Source: Desnuesiella massiliensis (lineage in GTDB: Bacteria > Bacillota > Clostridia > Clostridiales > Clostridiaceae). From it: DNA of 64,000 bases. Position numbers and translations under genes: made by a program. Below are positions 56,329-64,000 of the stretch, piece after piece. The DNA is taken from contig NZ_LN879457.1 of NCBI RefSeq assembly GCF_001403615.1, positions 1 through 64,000 of the forward strand, in the 5' to 3' direction. The notes under the pieces are model-generated. The model was not told the DNA's origin, made no database searches, and saw nothing but the letters and a program-made list of their open reading frames with translations. Within the stretch, counting starts at the first letter, position 1. Every line of letters starts with the position of its first letter.

Positions 56329-56958
56329 ATGAAAAAGGCTATAATGGGTAGAAAAATTGGTATGACCCAAATATTCAATGAAAATGGTAAAATTGTTCCT
56401 GTAACTGTTATAGAGGCAGGTCCATGTGTAGTTATTCAAAAGAAAACTACAGAAAAAGATGGTTATGAGGCAATTCGTGTAGGTTTTGCTGATGTTAAGG
56501 AAAAATTACTTAGCAAGCCAGTAAAAGGACAATTCACTAAAGCTGGAGTTGCAATTAAAAGATATATAAAAGAGTTTAAGTTAGATAACGTTAGCGAATA
56601 TCAAGTAGGTCAAGAGATAAAGATTGATATATTTGAAATTGGCGAAAAGGTTGATGTAACTGGAACTTCAAAAGGTAAGGGATTCCAAGGAACAATTAAG
56701 AGATGGAATGGACACAGAGGACCTATGTCCCACGGTTCTAAATTCCACAGATCAGTAGGTTCTATGGGAGGATCATCAGATCCATCAAGAACATTCAAAA
56801 ACAAAAAAATGCCAGGACATATGGGAAATGTAAAAACAACAGTTTTAAACTTAGAAGTTGTTAAAATAATGCCAGAAAAGAATGTTATTTTAATTAAAGG
56901 CGGAGTACCAGGTCCAAATAAAGGCATAGTTGTTATAAGAAACAGCGTTAAAGCTTAA
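56329..56958 (+). CDS. rplC: 50S ribosomal protein L3
   Basis: Early assembly protein near the peptidyl-transferase centre, 209 residues. Begins [20 protein letters not shown] and contains the central loop [23 protein letters not shown] 56329 follows AGGAGGTG; an in-frame start at 56287 would run through that site and adds residues unrelated to L3. Confidence 0.97.
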   Translation: MKKAIMGRKIGMTQIFNENGKIVPVTVIEAGPCVVIQKKTTEKDGYEAIRVGFADVKEKLLSKPVKGQFTKAGVAIKRYIKEFKLDNVSEYQVGQEIKIDIFEIGEKVDVTGTSKGKGFQGTIKRWNGHRGPMSHGSKFHRSVGSMGGSSDPSRTFKNKKMPGHMGNVKTTVLNLEVVKIMPEKNVILIKGGVPGPNKGIVVIRNSVKA

Positions 56959-56983
56959 TTTTGGGTAGAAAGGAGGATGCAGA

Positions 56984-57604
56984 ATGCCTACAGTAGGATT
57001 ATTTAATAAAGAAGGACAAAAAGTTGGAGATTTCCAATTATCAGACGTAGTATTTGGTGCAGAAATAAATCAACATGCTATGCATCAAGTTGTAGTAGCT
57101 TTATTAGCTAACAAGAGACAAGGAACTCAATCAACTAAGACTAGAGCTGAAGTTTCAGGGGGCGGAATAAAGCCTTGGAGACAAAAGGGAACAGGAAGAG
57201 CTAGACAGGGTTCAACTAGATCACCTCAATGGATACATGGTGGAATAGTATTCGCACCAAAGCCAAGAGATTATAGAATGTCTATACCAAAGAGCATGAG
57301 AAGAGTTGCCATGAAGTCAGCTTTATCAAACAAGGTTGCTGAAAACAATTTTGTTGTTTTAGAAGGCTTAGAGCTAGAAGCACCAAAAACTAAAGAAATA
57401 GTTAAAATGTTAAATGCATTCAGCGCTAAGAAAACATTAATAGTTACTGCTGAATCAAACGAAAATGTATATAAATCAGCTAGAAATATTCAAGGAGTAG
57501 AAATACTTCCTGTAAATAATATAAATGTTTATGATTTATTAAAGTATGAAAAATTAATCATAACTAAGGAAGCTGTATCAAAAATTGAGGAGGTGTACGC
57601 ATAA
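56984..57604 (+). CDS. rplD: 50S ribosomal protein L4
   Basis: Exit-tunnel protein and, in E. coli, repressor of the S10 operon; 206 residues. The tunnel loop reads [22 protein letters not shown]. The ribosome site of rplW (GAGGAGGTG) lies within its last codons and the stop overlaps the rplW start (TAATG). Confidence 0.97.
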   Translation: MPTVGLFNKEGQKVGDFQLSDVVFGAEINQHAMHQVVVALLANKRQGTQSTKTRAEVSGGGIKPWRQKGTGRARQGSTRSPQWIHGGIVFAPKPRDYRMSIPKSMRRVAMKSALSNKVAENNFVVLEGLELEAPKTKEIVKMLNAFSAKKTLIVTAESNENVYKSARNIQGVEILPVNNINVYDLLKYEKLIITKEAVSKIEEVYA

Positions 57605-57900
57605 TGAAATTAACAAGCCATGATATAATAAGAAAGCCAGTTATAACTGAAAAAAGTATGGCGGTTATGGCTGAAAAAAAATACACCTTCATCGTTCATG
57701 TAACTGCTAACAAATCTCAAATAAAGAGAGCAGTAGAAGAAGTTTTCGGAGTAAAAGTAGAAGATGTAAAGACAATCAGAACGATGGGAAAAACTAAAAG
57801 AGTAGGCGTACATGTTGGAAAGAGACCAGATTATAAGAAAGCTATTGTTAAGTTAACAGCAGATAGTAAATCAATAGAGTTCTTTGAAGGAATGCAATAA
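57604..57900 (+). CDS. rplW: 50S ribosomal protein L23
   Basis: Exit-site protein that docks trigger factor and SRP, 98 residues: [40 protein letters not shown] and DYKKAIVKL. Start codon shares one base with the rplD stop, so translation is coupled. Confidence 0.97.
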   Translation: MKLTSHDIIRKPVITEKSMAVMAEKKYTFIVHVTANKSQIKRAVEEVFGVKVEDVKTIRTMGKTKRVGVHVGKRPDYKKAIVKLTADSKSIEFFEGMQ

Positions 57901-57956
57901 TAAAAGCCCGTATTGGTTCATAGGACCAGATAAGCTTAAAGAAGGAGGGAACACAA

Positions 57957-58784
57957 GTGGCAGTTAAAAAGTTTAACCCTACCACTCCATCAAGAAGACA
58001 TATGACTGTTAATACTTTTGAAGAAGTAACAACAGATAAGCCAGAAAAATCTCTTCTTGTTGCCTTGAAAAAGTCAGGTGGTAGAAACACACAAGGTAAA
58101 ATAACTGTAAGACACCATGGTGGTGGAGCAAAACAAAAATATAGAATAATAGATTTCAAGAGAAATAAGGATGGAATTCCAGCGAAAGTAGCTACTGTAG
58201 AATATGATCCAAATAGATCAGCATACATAGCATTAGTTGTTTATGCTGATGGAGATAAGAGATACATAATAGCACCAGTAGGACTAAAGGTTGGGGATGT
58301 TATAGTATCGGGTCCGGAAGCAGATATAAAACCAGGAAACGCACTTCCACTTAAGAATATGCCAGTAGGTACATTTGTACATAATGTTGAATTACAAGCT
58401 GGTAAAGGTGGCCAATTAGTAAGAGCTGCTGGAACATCTGCACAGTTAATGGCTAAAGAAGGCGGTTATGCAACATTAAGACTTCCAAGTGGAGAAATGA
58501 GATATGTTAGAATTGAGTGTAGAGCAACTATAGGAACTGTATCAAATCTAACACATGAAATCATCAACATAGGTAAAGCTGGAAGAAAGAGACATTTAGG
58601 ATGGAGACCTACAGTTAGAGGTTCTGTAATGAACCCATGTGATCACCCACACGGTGGTGGAGAAGGTAAGTCACCAATTGGTAGACCAGGCCCAGTTACG
58701 CCATGGGGTAAACCAACTCTTGGATATAAGACTAGAAAGCATAAGAAATATTCAGATAGACTTATAATAAAGAGAAGAAAATAA
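57957..58784 (+). CDS. rplB: 50S ribosomal protein L2
   Basis: Core protein near the peptidyl-transferase centre, 275 residues. Begins [19 protein letters not shown]-terminal conserved region [23 protein letters not shown]. Starts at GTG 57957 after AAGGAGGG. Confidence 0.98.
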   Translation: MAVKKFNPTTPSRRHMTVNTFEEVTTDKPEKSLLVALKKSGGRNTQGKITVRHHGGGAKQKYRIIDFKRNKDGIPAKVATVEYDPNRSAYIALVVYADGDKRYIIAPVGLKVGDVIVSGPEADIKPGNALPLKNMPVGTFVHNVELQAGKGGQLVRAAGTSAQLMAKEGGYATLRLPSGEMRYVRIECRATIGTVSNLTHEIINIGKAGRKRHLGWRPTVRGSVMNPCDHPHGGGEGKSPIGRPGPVTPWGKPTLGYKTRKHKKYSDRLIIKRRK

Positions 58785-58792
58785 GGTAGGAT

Positions 58793-58818
58793 TGAAGAGA
58801 ATTAGAAAATTCTCTTCA
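58793..58818 (+). repeat. 11-bp perfect hairpin between rplB and rpsS
   Basis: TGAAGAGAATT (58793-58803) pairs with AATTCTCTTCA (58808-58818), loop AGAA. No T-tract follows, so an mRNA stability or processing role is more likely than termination. Confidence 0.55.
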
Positions 58819-58853
58819 CATCTACTAAAGTTTCGCGAAGGGAGGCAAATCTA

Positions 58854-59135
58854 GTGAGTAGATCAGTTAAAAAAGGACCTTTTGTACAAGAAGTTCTTTT
58901 ACAAAGAATAAATGAAATGAATAAAGCAGGTGAAAAGAAAGTTATAAAGACCTGGTCAAGAAGTTCAACAATCTTCCCACAAATGATAGGTCATACAATA
59001 GCTGTTCATGATGGAAGAAAACATGTACCTGTATATGTATCAGAAGATATGGTTGGTCACAAACTTGGAGAGTTCGCTCTAACAAGAACTTACAAGGGAC
59101 ACGTTGACAACGAAAAATCATCAAAGGTAAGATAA
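58854..59135 (+). CDS. rpsS: 30S ribosomal protein S19
   Basis: Head protein next to S13, 93 residues: [40 protein letters not shown] and [19 protein letters not shown] start after GGGAGGC. Confidence 0.98.
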   Translation: MSRSVKKGPFVQEVLLQRINEMNKAGEKKVIKTWSRSSTIFPQMIGHTIAVHDGRKHVPVYVSEDMVGHKLGEFALTRTYKGHVDNEKSSKVR

Positions 59136-59162
59136 TAGCCTTAGAAAGGAGGATTCACAAAA

Positions 59163-59498
59163 ATGGAAGCTAAAGCTATAGCTAAATACGTAAGAATGTC
59201 TTCAATGAAAGTTGGAGTGGTTTTAGATTTAATAAGAGGAAAAAATGTTAATGAGGCTTTTGCTATACTACAATACACTCCAAAGGATGCAGCTGAGGTT
59301 GTAAACAAAGTTTTAAAATCAGCTGTAGCAAATGCTGAAAATAACATGAATCTAGATCCTTCTAGATTGTTTGTTGCAGAAGCATATGCTTGCCCAGGAC
59401 CAATATTAAAGAGATTTAGACCACATGCTCAAGGTAGGGCGTTTAGAATAAATAAAAGAACTAGCCATATAACAGTAGTTGTTAAGGAAAGAGCTTAA
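59163..59498 (+). CDS. rplV: 50S ribosomal protein L22
   Basis: Exit-tunnel protein, 111 residues. Begins [20 protein letters not shown]; the extended tunnel hairpin is [21 protein letters not shown]. The AAAGGAGG site precedes ATG 59163. Confidence 0.98.
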   Translation: MEAKAIAKYVRMSSMKVGVVLDLIRGKNVNEAFAILQYTPKDAAEVVNKVLKSAVANAENNMNLDPSRLFVAEAYACPGPILKRFRPHAQGRAFRINKRTSHITVVVKERA

Positions 59499-59513
59499 AA
59501 GGAGGGAAATAGA

Positions 59514-60179
59514 GTGGGTCAAAAAGTACATCCGCACGGCTTAAGAGTTGGCGTAATTAAAGATTGGAACGCTAAATGGTACGCTGACAAAAAGAATTTT
59601 TCAAACTACTTAGTAGAGGATAATCAAATAAGAGAGTATGTTAAAACAAAATTGTACTCTGCAGGAATATCCAAAATAGAGATTGAAAGAGCTGCTAAGA
59701 GAGTTAAATTAAACATATTTACTGCTAAACCTGGAGTTATCATTGGAAAAGGTGGATCAGGAATAGAAATTCTTAAAAAAGGTGTTGAGCAATTCGTTAA
59801 GGATAAAAACATCTTAATAAACATAGTAGAAGTTAAAAATACAGAAACAGATGCACAATTAATGGCAGAAAACATAGCTGCTCAATTAGAAAAGAGAATT
59901 TCTTTTAGAAGAGCTATGAAACAAGGAATACAAAGAGCTATGAAATCTGGGGTAAAAGGAGTTAAGACTTCTTGCTCAGGTAGATTAGGTGGAGCTGAAA
60001 TAGCTAGAACAGAACATTACCATGAAGGAACAATTCCACTACAAACATTAAGAGCTGATATAGATTATGGATTTGCTGAAGCAGATACAACTTATGGAAA
60101 AATCGGAGTAAAAGTTTGGGTATATAAAGGAGAAGTTCTTCCAACAAAAAAAGTTGATAAGGAAGAAATTAATGCATAA
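59514..60179 (+). CDS. rpsC: 30S ribosomal protein S3
   Basis: mRNA-entry protein, 221 residues, with [22 protein letters not shown] domain motif [15 protein letters not shown] and [22 protein letters not shown] start after AGGAGGG, 15 nt behind rplV. Confidence 0.98.
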   Translation: MGQKVHPHGLRVGVIKDWNAKWYADKKNFSNYLVEDNQIREYVKTKLYSAGISKIEIERAAKRVKLNIFTAKPGVIIGKGGSGIEILKKGVEQFVKDKNILINIVEVKNTETDAQLMAENIAAQLEKRISFRRAMKQGIQRAMKSGVKGVKTSCSGRLGGAEIARTEHYHEGTIPLQTLRADIDYGFAEADTTYGKIGVKVWVYKGEVLPTKKVDKEEINA

Positions 60180-60196
60180 GAAAGGAGGAATTCGAG

Positions 60197-60631
60197 ATGT
60201 TAATGCCTAAGAGAGTAAAACATCGTAAGGTTCAAAAAGGTAGAATGCGTGGTAAAGCTACAAGAGGTAATTTCATCGCATACGGAGATTTCGCTATACA
60301 AGCAACTGAATGTGGTTGGATTACAAGCAACCAAATAGAGGCTGCCAGAATAGCTATAAATAGATATATAAGAAGAGGAGGAAAACTTTGGATAAAGATT
60401 TTCCCAGATAAGCCAATAACTAAGAAACCAGCTGAAACACGTATGGGTTCCGGAAAAGGTTCACCAGAATACTGGGTATCAGTTGTAAAACCAGGTAGAG
60501 TATTATTTGAGTTATCAGGTGTTTCAGAAGAAGTAGCAAGAGAAGCTATGAGACTTGCTTCACACAAACTTCCTGTAACTACTAAGTTCGTTACAAGAAG
60601 AGATTTTGAGGAAATGGGTGGTGAAGAATAA
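60197..60631 (+). CDS. rplP: 50S ribosomal protein L16
   Basis: A-site finger neighbour, 144 residues: [38 protein letters not shown]. Of the two near ATGs, 60197 is 8 nt from AAGGAGG and is kept. Its stop overlaps the rpmC start (TAATG). Confidence 0.98.
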   Translation: MLMPKRVKHRKVQKGRMRGKATRGNFIAYGDFAIQATECGWITSNQIEAARIAINRYIRRGGKLWIKIFPDKPITKKPAETRMGSGKGSPEYWVSVVKPGRVLFELSGVSEEVAREAMRLASHKLPVTTKFVTRRDFEEMGGEE

Positions 60632-60843
60632 TGAAGGCTAGAGAGTTAAAAGAATTAAGAAACAGTAATCCTCAAGATTTAGCAGTTAAATTAAATGATC
60701 TTAAAGCTGAGTTATTCAACTTAAGATTCCAATTAGCAACAGGACAATTAGAAAATCCTATGAGAATAAGAGAAGTAAAAAAATCTATAGCCCAAATAAA
60801 GACCATCATTAGAGAAGAAGAATTAAGGGCTTTTGAGCAGTAA
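60631..60843 (+). CDS. rpmC: 50S ribosomal protein L29
   Basis: Exit-site protein, 70 residues, an antiparallel helical hairpin: [40 protein letters not shown]. Start overlaps the rplP stop by one base, so translation is coupled. Confidence 0.97.
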   Translation: MKARELKELRNSNPQDLAVKLNDLKAELFNLRFQLATGQLENPMRIREVKKSIAQIKTIIREEELRAFEQ

Positions 60844-60864
60844 AGCTGAAAGGAGGTTCACCCT

Positions 60865-61119
60865 GTGGAAAGAGGAAATAGAAAGACAAGAATCGGAAGA
60901 GTTGTTTCAGATAAAATGGATAAGACAATAGTGGTAGCTGTTGAGACTAAAGTTCGCCATCCTCTATATGGTAAAACAGTTAACAGAACTACTAAATTTA
61001 AAGCTCATGATGAAAATAATGAGGCTAAATTAAATGATAGAGTATTAATAATGGAAACTAGACCATTATCAAAGGATAAAAGATGGAGATTAGTGGAAAT
61101 AGTTGAAAAGGCTAAGTAG
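60865..61119 (+). CDS. rpsQ: 30S ribosomal protein S17
   Basis: OB-fold primary binder, 84 residues: [40 protein letters not shown] and [16 protein letters not shown]. Starts at GTG 60865 after AAAGGAGG. Confidence 0.97.
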   Translation: MERGNRKTRIGRVVSDKMDKTIVVAVETKVRHPLYGKTVNRTTKFKAHDENNEAKLNDRVLIMETRPLSKDKRWRLVEIVEKAK

Positions 61120-61147
61120 TCTTTAAAGCTGAAAGGAGGGTATTTAT

Positions 61148-61516
61148 ATGATACAGCAACAAACCTTACTAAAAGTAGCAGATAATTCTGGTGCTAAGGA
61201 AATTATGTGCATAAGAGTATTAGGTGGTTCCAGAAGAAAGTATGGAAACATTGGAGATATAATAGTTGCTAGCGTTAAGAGTGCAACACCAGGCGGAGTT
61301 GTTAAAAAAGGGGACGTTGTTAAGGCTGTTATAGTTAGATCAGTAAAAGGTTTAGGAAGAGCAGACGGTTCTTACATCAGATTTGATGAGAATGCAGCGG
61401 TTATAATAAAAGAAGATAAAAACCCAAAAGGAACTCGTATCTTCGGACCAGTTGCAAGGGAGCTAAGAGATAAAGAATTTACTAAAATATTATCATTAGC
61501 ACCTGAAGTACTATAA
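61148..61516 (+). CDS. rplN: 50S ribosomal protein L14
   Basis: Subunit-interface protein, 122 residues: [40 protein letters not shown] and [22 protein letters not shown] (C-terminus). Ribosome site AAAGGAGGG. Confidence 0.98.
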   Translation: MIQQQTLLKVADNSGAKEIMCIRVLGGSRRKYGNIGDIIVASVKSATPGGVVKKGDVVKAVIVRSVKGLGRADGSYIRFDENAAVIIKEDKNPKGTRIFGPVARELRDKEFTKILSLAPEVL

Positions 61517-61536
61517 GATAGGGAGGTGGCTAAACA

Positions 61537-61851
61537 ATGAAGGTTCACGTAAGAAAGAACGACACCGTAATGGTTATTTCAGGTAAAGATAAGGGCAAAA
61601 CTGGCGAAGTTTTAGCTGTTATGCCAAAGAGTGGAAAAGTTCTTGTAAAAGGCGTTAATATAGTTACTAAGCATCAAAAACCAAGCAAGCAAAATATGCA
61701 AGGTGGAATAGTAAAGCAAGAAGCAGCTATATTTAGCTCAAAAGTTATGTTATACTGCTCAAAATGCAAGAATGTAACAAGAATAAGCCATAAGTTATTA
61801 GAAGACGGATCTAAAGTTAGAATATGCAAGAAGTGCGGAGAAACATTCTAA
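61537..61851 (+). CDS. rplX: 50S ribosomal protein L24
   Basis: Assembly initiator with a KOW motif, 104 residues: [33 protein letters not shown]. The C-terminal part has CSKC and CKKCG, a four-Cys zinc-ribbon pattern seen in Firmicutes L24. Confidence 0.97.
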   Translation: MKVHVRKNDTVMVISGKDKGKTGEVLAVMPKSGKVLVKGVNIVTKHQKPSKQNMQGGIVKQEAAIFSSKVMLYCSKCKNVTRISHKLLEDGSKVRICKKCGETF

Positions 61852-61876
61852 CATTTGAAAGGAGGTACAAAACATT

Positions 61877-62416
61877 ATGCCAAGACTACAAGAAAAATAC
61901 GAAAAAGAAGTAGTTCCAGCTTTAATGGAAAAGTTTGCATATAAAAATATAATGGAAGTTCCAAAGCTAGAAAAGATAGTTATCAACATGGGAGTAGGAG
62001 AAGCTAAGGATAATCCAAAAGTATTAGAAGCTGCTGTAGCAGACCTTCAACTTATAACAGGACAAAAACCAATCTTAACAAGAGCTAAGAACTCAATTGC
62101 TAACTTTAAAATAAGAGAGAACATGGCAATTGGATGCAAAGTTACATTAAGAAAACATAAAATGTATGAATTTGCAGATAAATTAATGAGCATAGCTCTT
62201 CCAAGAGTTAGAGACTTCAGAGGAGTTTCAGATAAAGCTTTTGATGGTAGAGGAAACTATTCATTAGGAGTTAAAGAACAATTAATATTCCCAGAAGTAG
62301 AATATGATAAGATTGATAAAGTAAGAGGTATGGATATAATATTTGTAACTACTGCAAAGACAGACGAGGAAGCAAGAGAATTATTAAGATTCCTTGGAAT
62401 GCCATTTGCTCAATAA
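61877..62416 (+). CDS. rplE: 50S ribosomal protein L5
   Basis: 5S rRNA and P-site tRNA contact protein, 179 residues: [62 protein letters not shown] (in parts). Ribosome site AAAGGAGG. Confidence 0.98.
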   Translation: MPRLQEKYEKEVVPALMEKFAYKNIMEVPKLEKIVINMGVGEAKDNPKVLEAAVADLQLITGQKPILTRAKNSIANFKIRENMAIGCKVTLRKHKMYEFADKLMSIALPRVRDFRGVSDKAFDGRGNYSLGVKEQLIFPEVEYDKIDKVRGMDIIFVTTAKTDEEARELLRFLGMPFAQ

Positions 62417-62431
62417 TAAGGAGGGGAAAAC

Positions 62432-62617
62432 GTGGCACGTAAGGCTTTAATTGAAAAGTGGAACAAAACACCTAAATATTCAACAAGAGCTTATACAAGA
62501 TGTAGAATATGTGGAAGACCACATGCGGTTTTAAGAAAGTTCGGAATATGTCGTATTTGCTTTAGAGAGCTTGCATATAAGGGAGAAATACCTGGATGCA
62601 AAAAAGCAAGCTGGTAA
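62432..62617 (+). CDS. rpsN: 30S ribosomal protein S14 type Z
   Basis: Head protein, 61 residues, zinc-binding short form with CRIC (24-27) and CRIC (40-43): [39 protein letters not shown]. Starts at GTG 62432 after AAGGAGGGG. Its zinc ligands are intact, unlike the S4 at 33959. Confidence 0.97.
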   Translation: MARKALIEKWNKTPKYSTRAYTRCRICGRPHAVLRKFGICRICFRELAYKGEIPGCKKASW

Positions 62618-62649
62618 TAAATTAGAAGTAGTGAAAGGAGGCACAATAA

Positions 62650-63048
62650 ATGGTTATGACGGATCCTATCGCAGATTTGCTAACACGTATAAGAAATGCA
62701 AATTCTGTTAAACATGAAATAGTTGAAGTTCCTTCTTCAAACGTTAAGAAGGCTGTTGCAAATATATTACTTCAAGAAGGATATATAAAAGGTATAGAGG
62801 AGTACTCTGACGGAGTAGTACCAATGCTAAGAATAAGCTTAAAATATGGTGCTAATAAAGAAAGAGTAATCACTGGCTTAAAGAGAATTTCTAAACCAGG
62901 ATTAAGAGTATACTGTAAGACAGATGAAATTCCAAAGGTATTAAACGGGTTAGGAGTTGCTGTTATATCAACTTCTAAAGGAATAGTAGCAGATAGAGAA
63001 GCAAGAAACTTAGGGTTAGGCGGAGAAGTTGTTTGCTACGTTTGGTAA
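62650..63048 (+). CDS. rpsH: 30S ribosomal protein S8
   Basis: Platform protein, in E. coli the repressor of the spc operon; 132 residues. Begins [20 protein letters not shown] and ends [11 protein letters not shown], with [18 protein letters not shown] 62650 is 8 nt after GGAGG; ATG 62656 would be too far. Confidence 0.97.
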   Translation: MVMTDPIADLLTRIRNANSVKHEIVEVPSSNVKKAVANILLQEGYIKGIEEYSDGVVPMLRISLKYGANKERVITGLKRISKPGLRVYCKTDEIPKVLNGLGVAVISTSKGIVADREARNLGLGGEVVCYVW

Positions 63049-63139
63049 TTTTTTAATATAGAAATTTCTTCGTTAGAATTTAACATAAAATATATTTATT
63101 TATATTATGTTGGCAATTAGGAATATAGGAGGTGCGATT

Positions 63140-63682
63140 ATGTCAAGAGTTGGTAGATTACCAGTAGCTATTCCTAATGGCGTAACTGTTACTGTAACAC
63201 CAGAGAACGTTGTTACAGTAAAAGGACCAAAAGGCCAGTTAGAGAAAGCTATGCATAAAGACATTAATATAGCTGTAGTTGATAATACAGTAGTTGTAAC
63301 TAGACCAAGCGATGTAAAAGAGCACAGAGCGCTACACGGATTAACAAGAGCACTAGTTAACAATATGGTTAAGGGTGTTTCAGAAGGATTCCAAAAAACA
63401 TTGGAATTAATCGGTGTTGGTTATAGAGCACAATTACAAGGAAAGAAACTTGTAATGAACCTAGGATTTTCACATCCAGTTGAAATAGAGCCAGTTGAAG
63501 GTGTAACTTTTGAACTACCTGCAGCAAACAAAGTTGTTGTTAAAGGTATAGATAAAGAGTTGGTAGGAGATATGGCTGCCGATATAAGAGCATGGAGAAA
63601 ACCTGAACCTTATAATGGAAAAGGAATTAAATTCGAAGGTGAAGTTATAAGACGTAAGGAAGGTAAAACTGGTAAGAAATAA
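63140..63682 (+). CDS. rplF: 50S ribosomal protein L6
   Basis: GTPase-centre protein, 180 residues: [60 protein letters not shown] 63140 follows AGGAGGTG; an in-frame ATG at 63107 lies before the ribosome site and is rejected. Confidence 0.97.
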   Translation: MSRVGRLPVAIPNGVTVTVTPENVVTVKGPKGQLEKAMHKDINIAVVDNTVVVTRPSDVKEHRALHGLTRALVNNMVKGVSEGFQKTLELIGVGYRAQLQGKKLVMNLGFSHPVEIEPVEGVTFELPAANKVVVKGIDKELVGDMAADIRAWRKPEPYNGKGIKFEGEVIRRKEGKTGKK

Positions 63683-63700
63683 TAGAAAGGAGTGAACCTT

Positions 63701-64000
63701 ATGTTCAAAAAGGAAGACAGACAGGAAAAAAGAAGAGTACGTCATCTAAGAGTACGTAAAAAAGTTTCTGGTACTGCTGAAAGACCAAGACTTTGCGTAT
63801 ATAGAAGTGAAAAGAATATATATGCTCAAATCATAGATGATGTAGCTGGAGTTACTATTGTTTCAGCTTCCAGTTTAGATAAGGATTTTGCTGGAAAGGC
63901 TGGTAGCAATAAAGAATCAGCTAAATTAGTTGGAGAATTAGTTGCTAAAAAGGCAATTGAAAAAGGAATAAAAAATGTTGTATTTGACAGAGGCGGATAC
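63701..64000 (+). CDS. rplR: 50S ribosomal protein L18 (partial, runs off the end)
   Basis: 5S rRNA-binding protein; the first 100 codons are visible: [40 protein letters not shown], and the last visible residues VVFDRGGY, the conserved C-terminal motif (family FDRGGYxYHGRV). ATG 63701 follows AAAGGAG. Next gene in the spc operon would be rpsE. Confidence 0.96.
   Translation, partial: MFKKEDRQEKRRVRHLRVRKKVSGTAERPRLCVYRSEKNIYAQIIDDVAGVTIVSASSLDKDFAGKAGSNKESAKLVGELVAKKAIEKGIKNVVFDRGGY

Overview
The window is a strongly AT-rich stretch of a Firmicutes chromosome, best matched to Clostridium sensu stricto. Reasons: a 2[4Fe-4S] clostridial ferredoxin, sporulation regulators (Gin/CsfB and sigma-H), T-box and L10-leader RNA regulation, very strong AGGAGG ribosome binding sites, and Bacillus/Clostridium gene order throughout. 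The species cannot be fixed from the sequence alone.

Layout. 1-470: the 3' end of an rRNA operon (23S end, 5S) with tRNA-Phe and tRNA-Cys. 498-4658: cell-wall LD-carboxypeptidase, a CorA-type transporter, a small membrane protein and a degenerate-looking M20 peptidase homologue. 4920-9876: the conserved gin-yaaO-tmk-darA-holB-ricT block. 10073-14498: ferredoxin, a chemoreceptor, a cyanophycin-synthetase-like Mur ligase that lacks the ATP-grasp domain, and an MBL-fold hydrolase. 14718-19201: the ctsR-mcsA-mcsB-clpC protein quality-control operon behind a CtsR box. 19419-20869: nagR-nagB. 21068-26318: radA-disA-yacL-ispD. 26457-31584: a proline T-box followed by two unrelated prolyl-tRNA synthetases and cysS. 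31809-37982: a class B PBP, a Fur-family-box locus with a 23-residue ORF, a zinc-ligand-free S4 paralogue, then mrnC-thyX-rlmB-rae1-sigH. 38054-55391: tRNA-Gly, tRNA-Thr, tuf, rpmG-secE-nusG-rplKA-rplJL-rpoBC-ybxF-rpsL-rpsG-fusA-tuf. 55695-64000: the S10/spc ribosomal protein operon, running off the end inside rplR.

How the genes work together. Most of the right half is the translation and transcription core, with candidate autoregulatory RNAs: two 23S-mimicking L1 sites, an L10 leader, a leader before the L7Ae-like gene and a long S10 leader. The left half is housekeeping and sporulation. DisA (c-di-AMP synthesis) and DarA (c-di-AMP receptor) are both present; ThyX and Tmk make and phosphorylate dTMP; CtsR/McsA/McsB/ClpC form one proteolysis circuit.

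The least ordinary items are: a family of short palindromic intergenic elements (22425, 25476, 29988), the last with a nested foldable core; the Mur ligase at 12203; the Fur-family-box locus at 33607-33884 next to the zinc-free S4; and two genes (gin, nusG) whose Shine-Dalgarno and start codon are separated by a hairpin. No CRISPR array, prophage, intact insertion sequence or defence island was seen.
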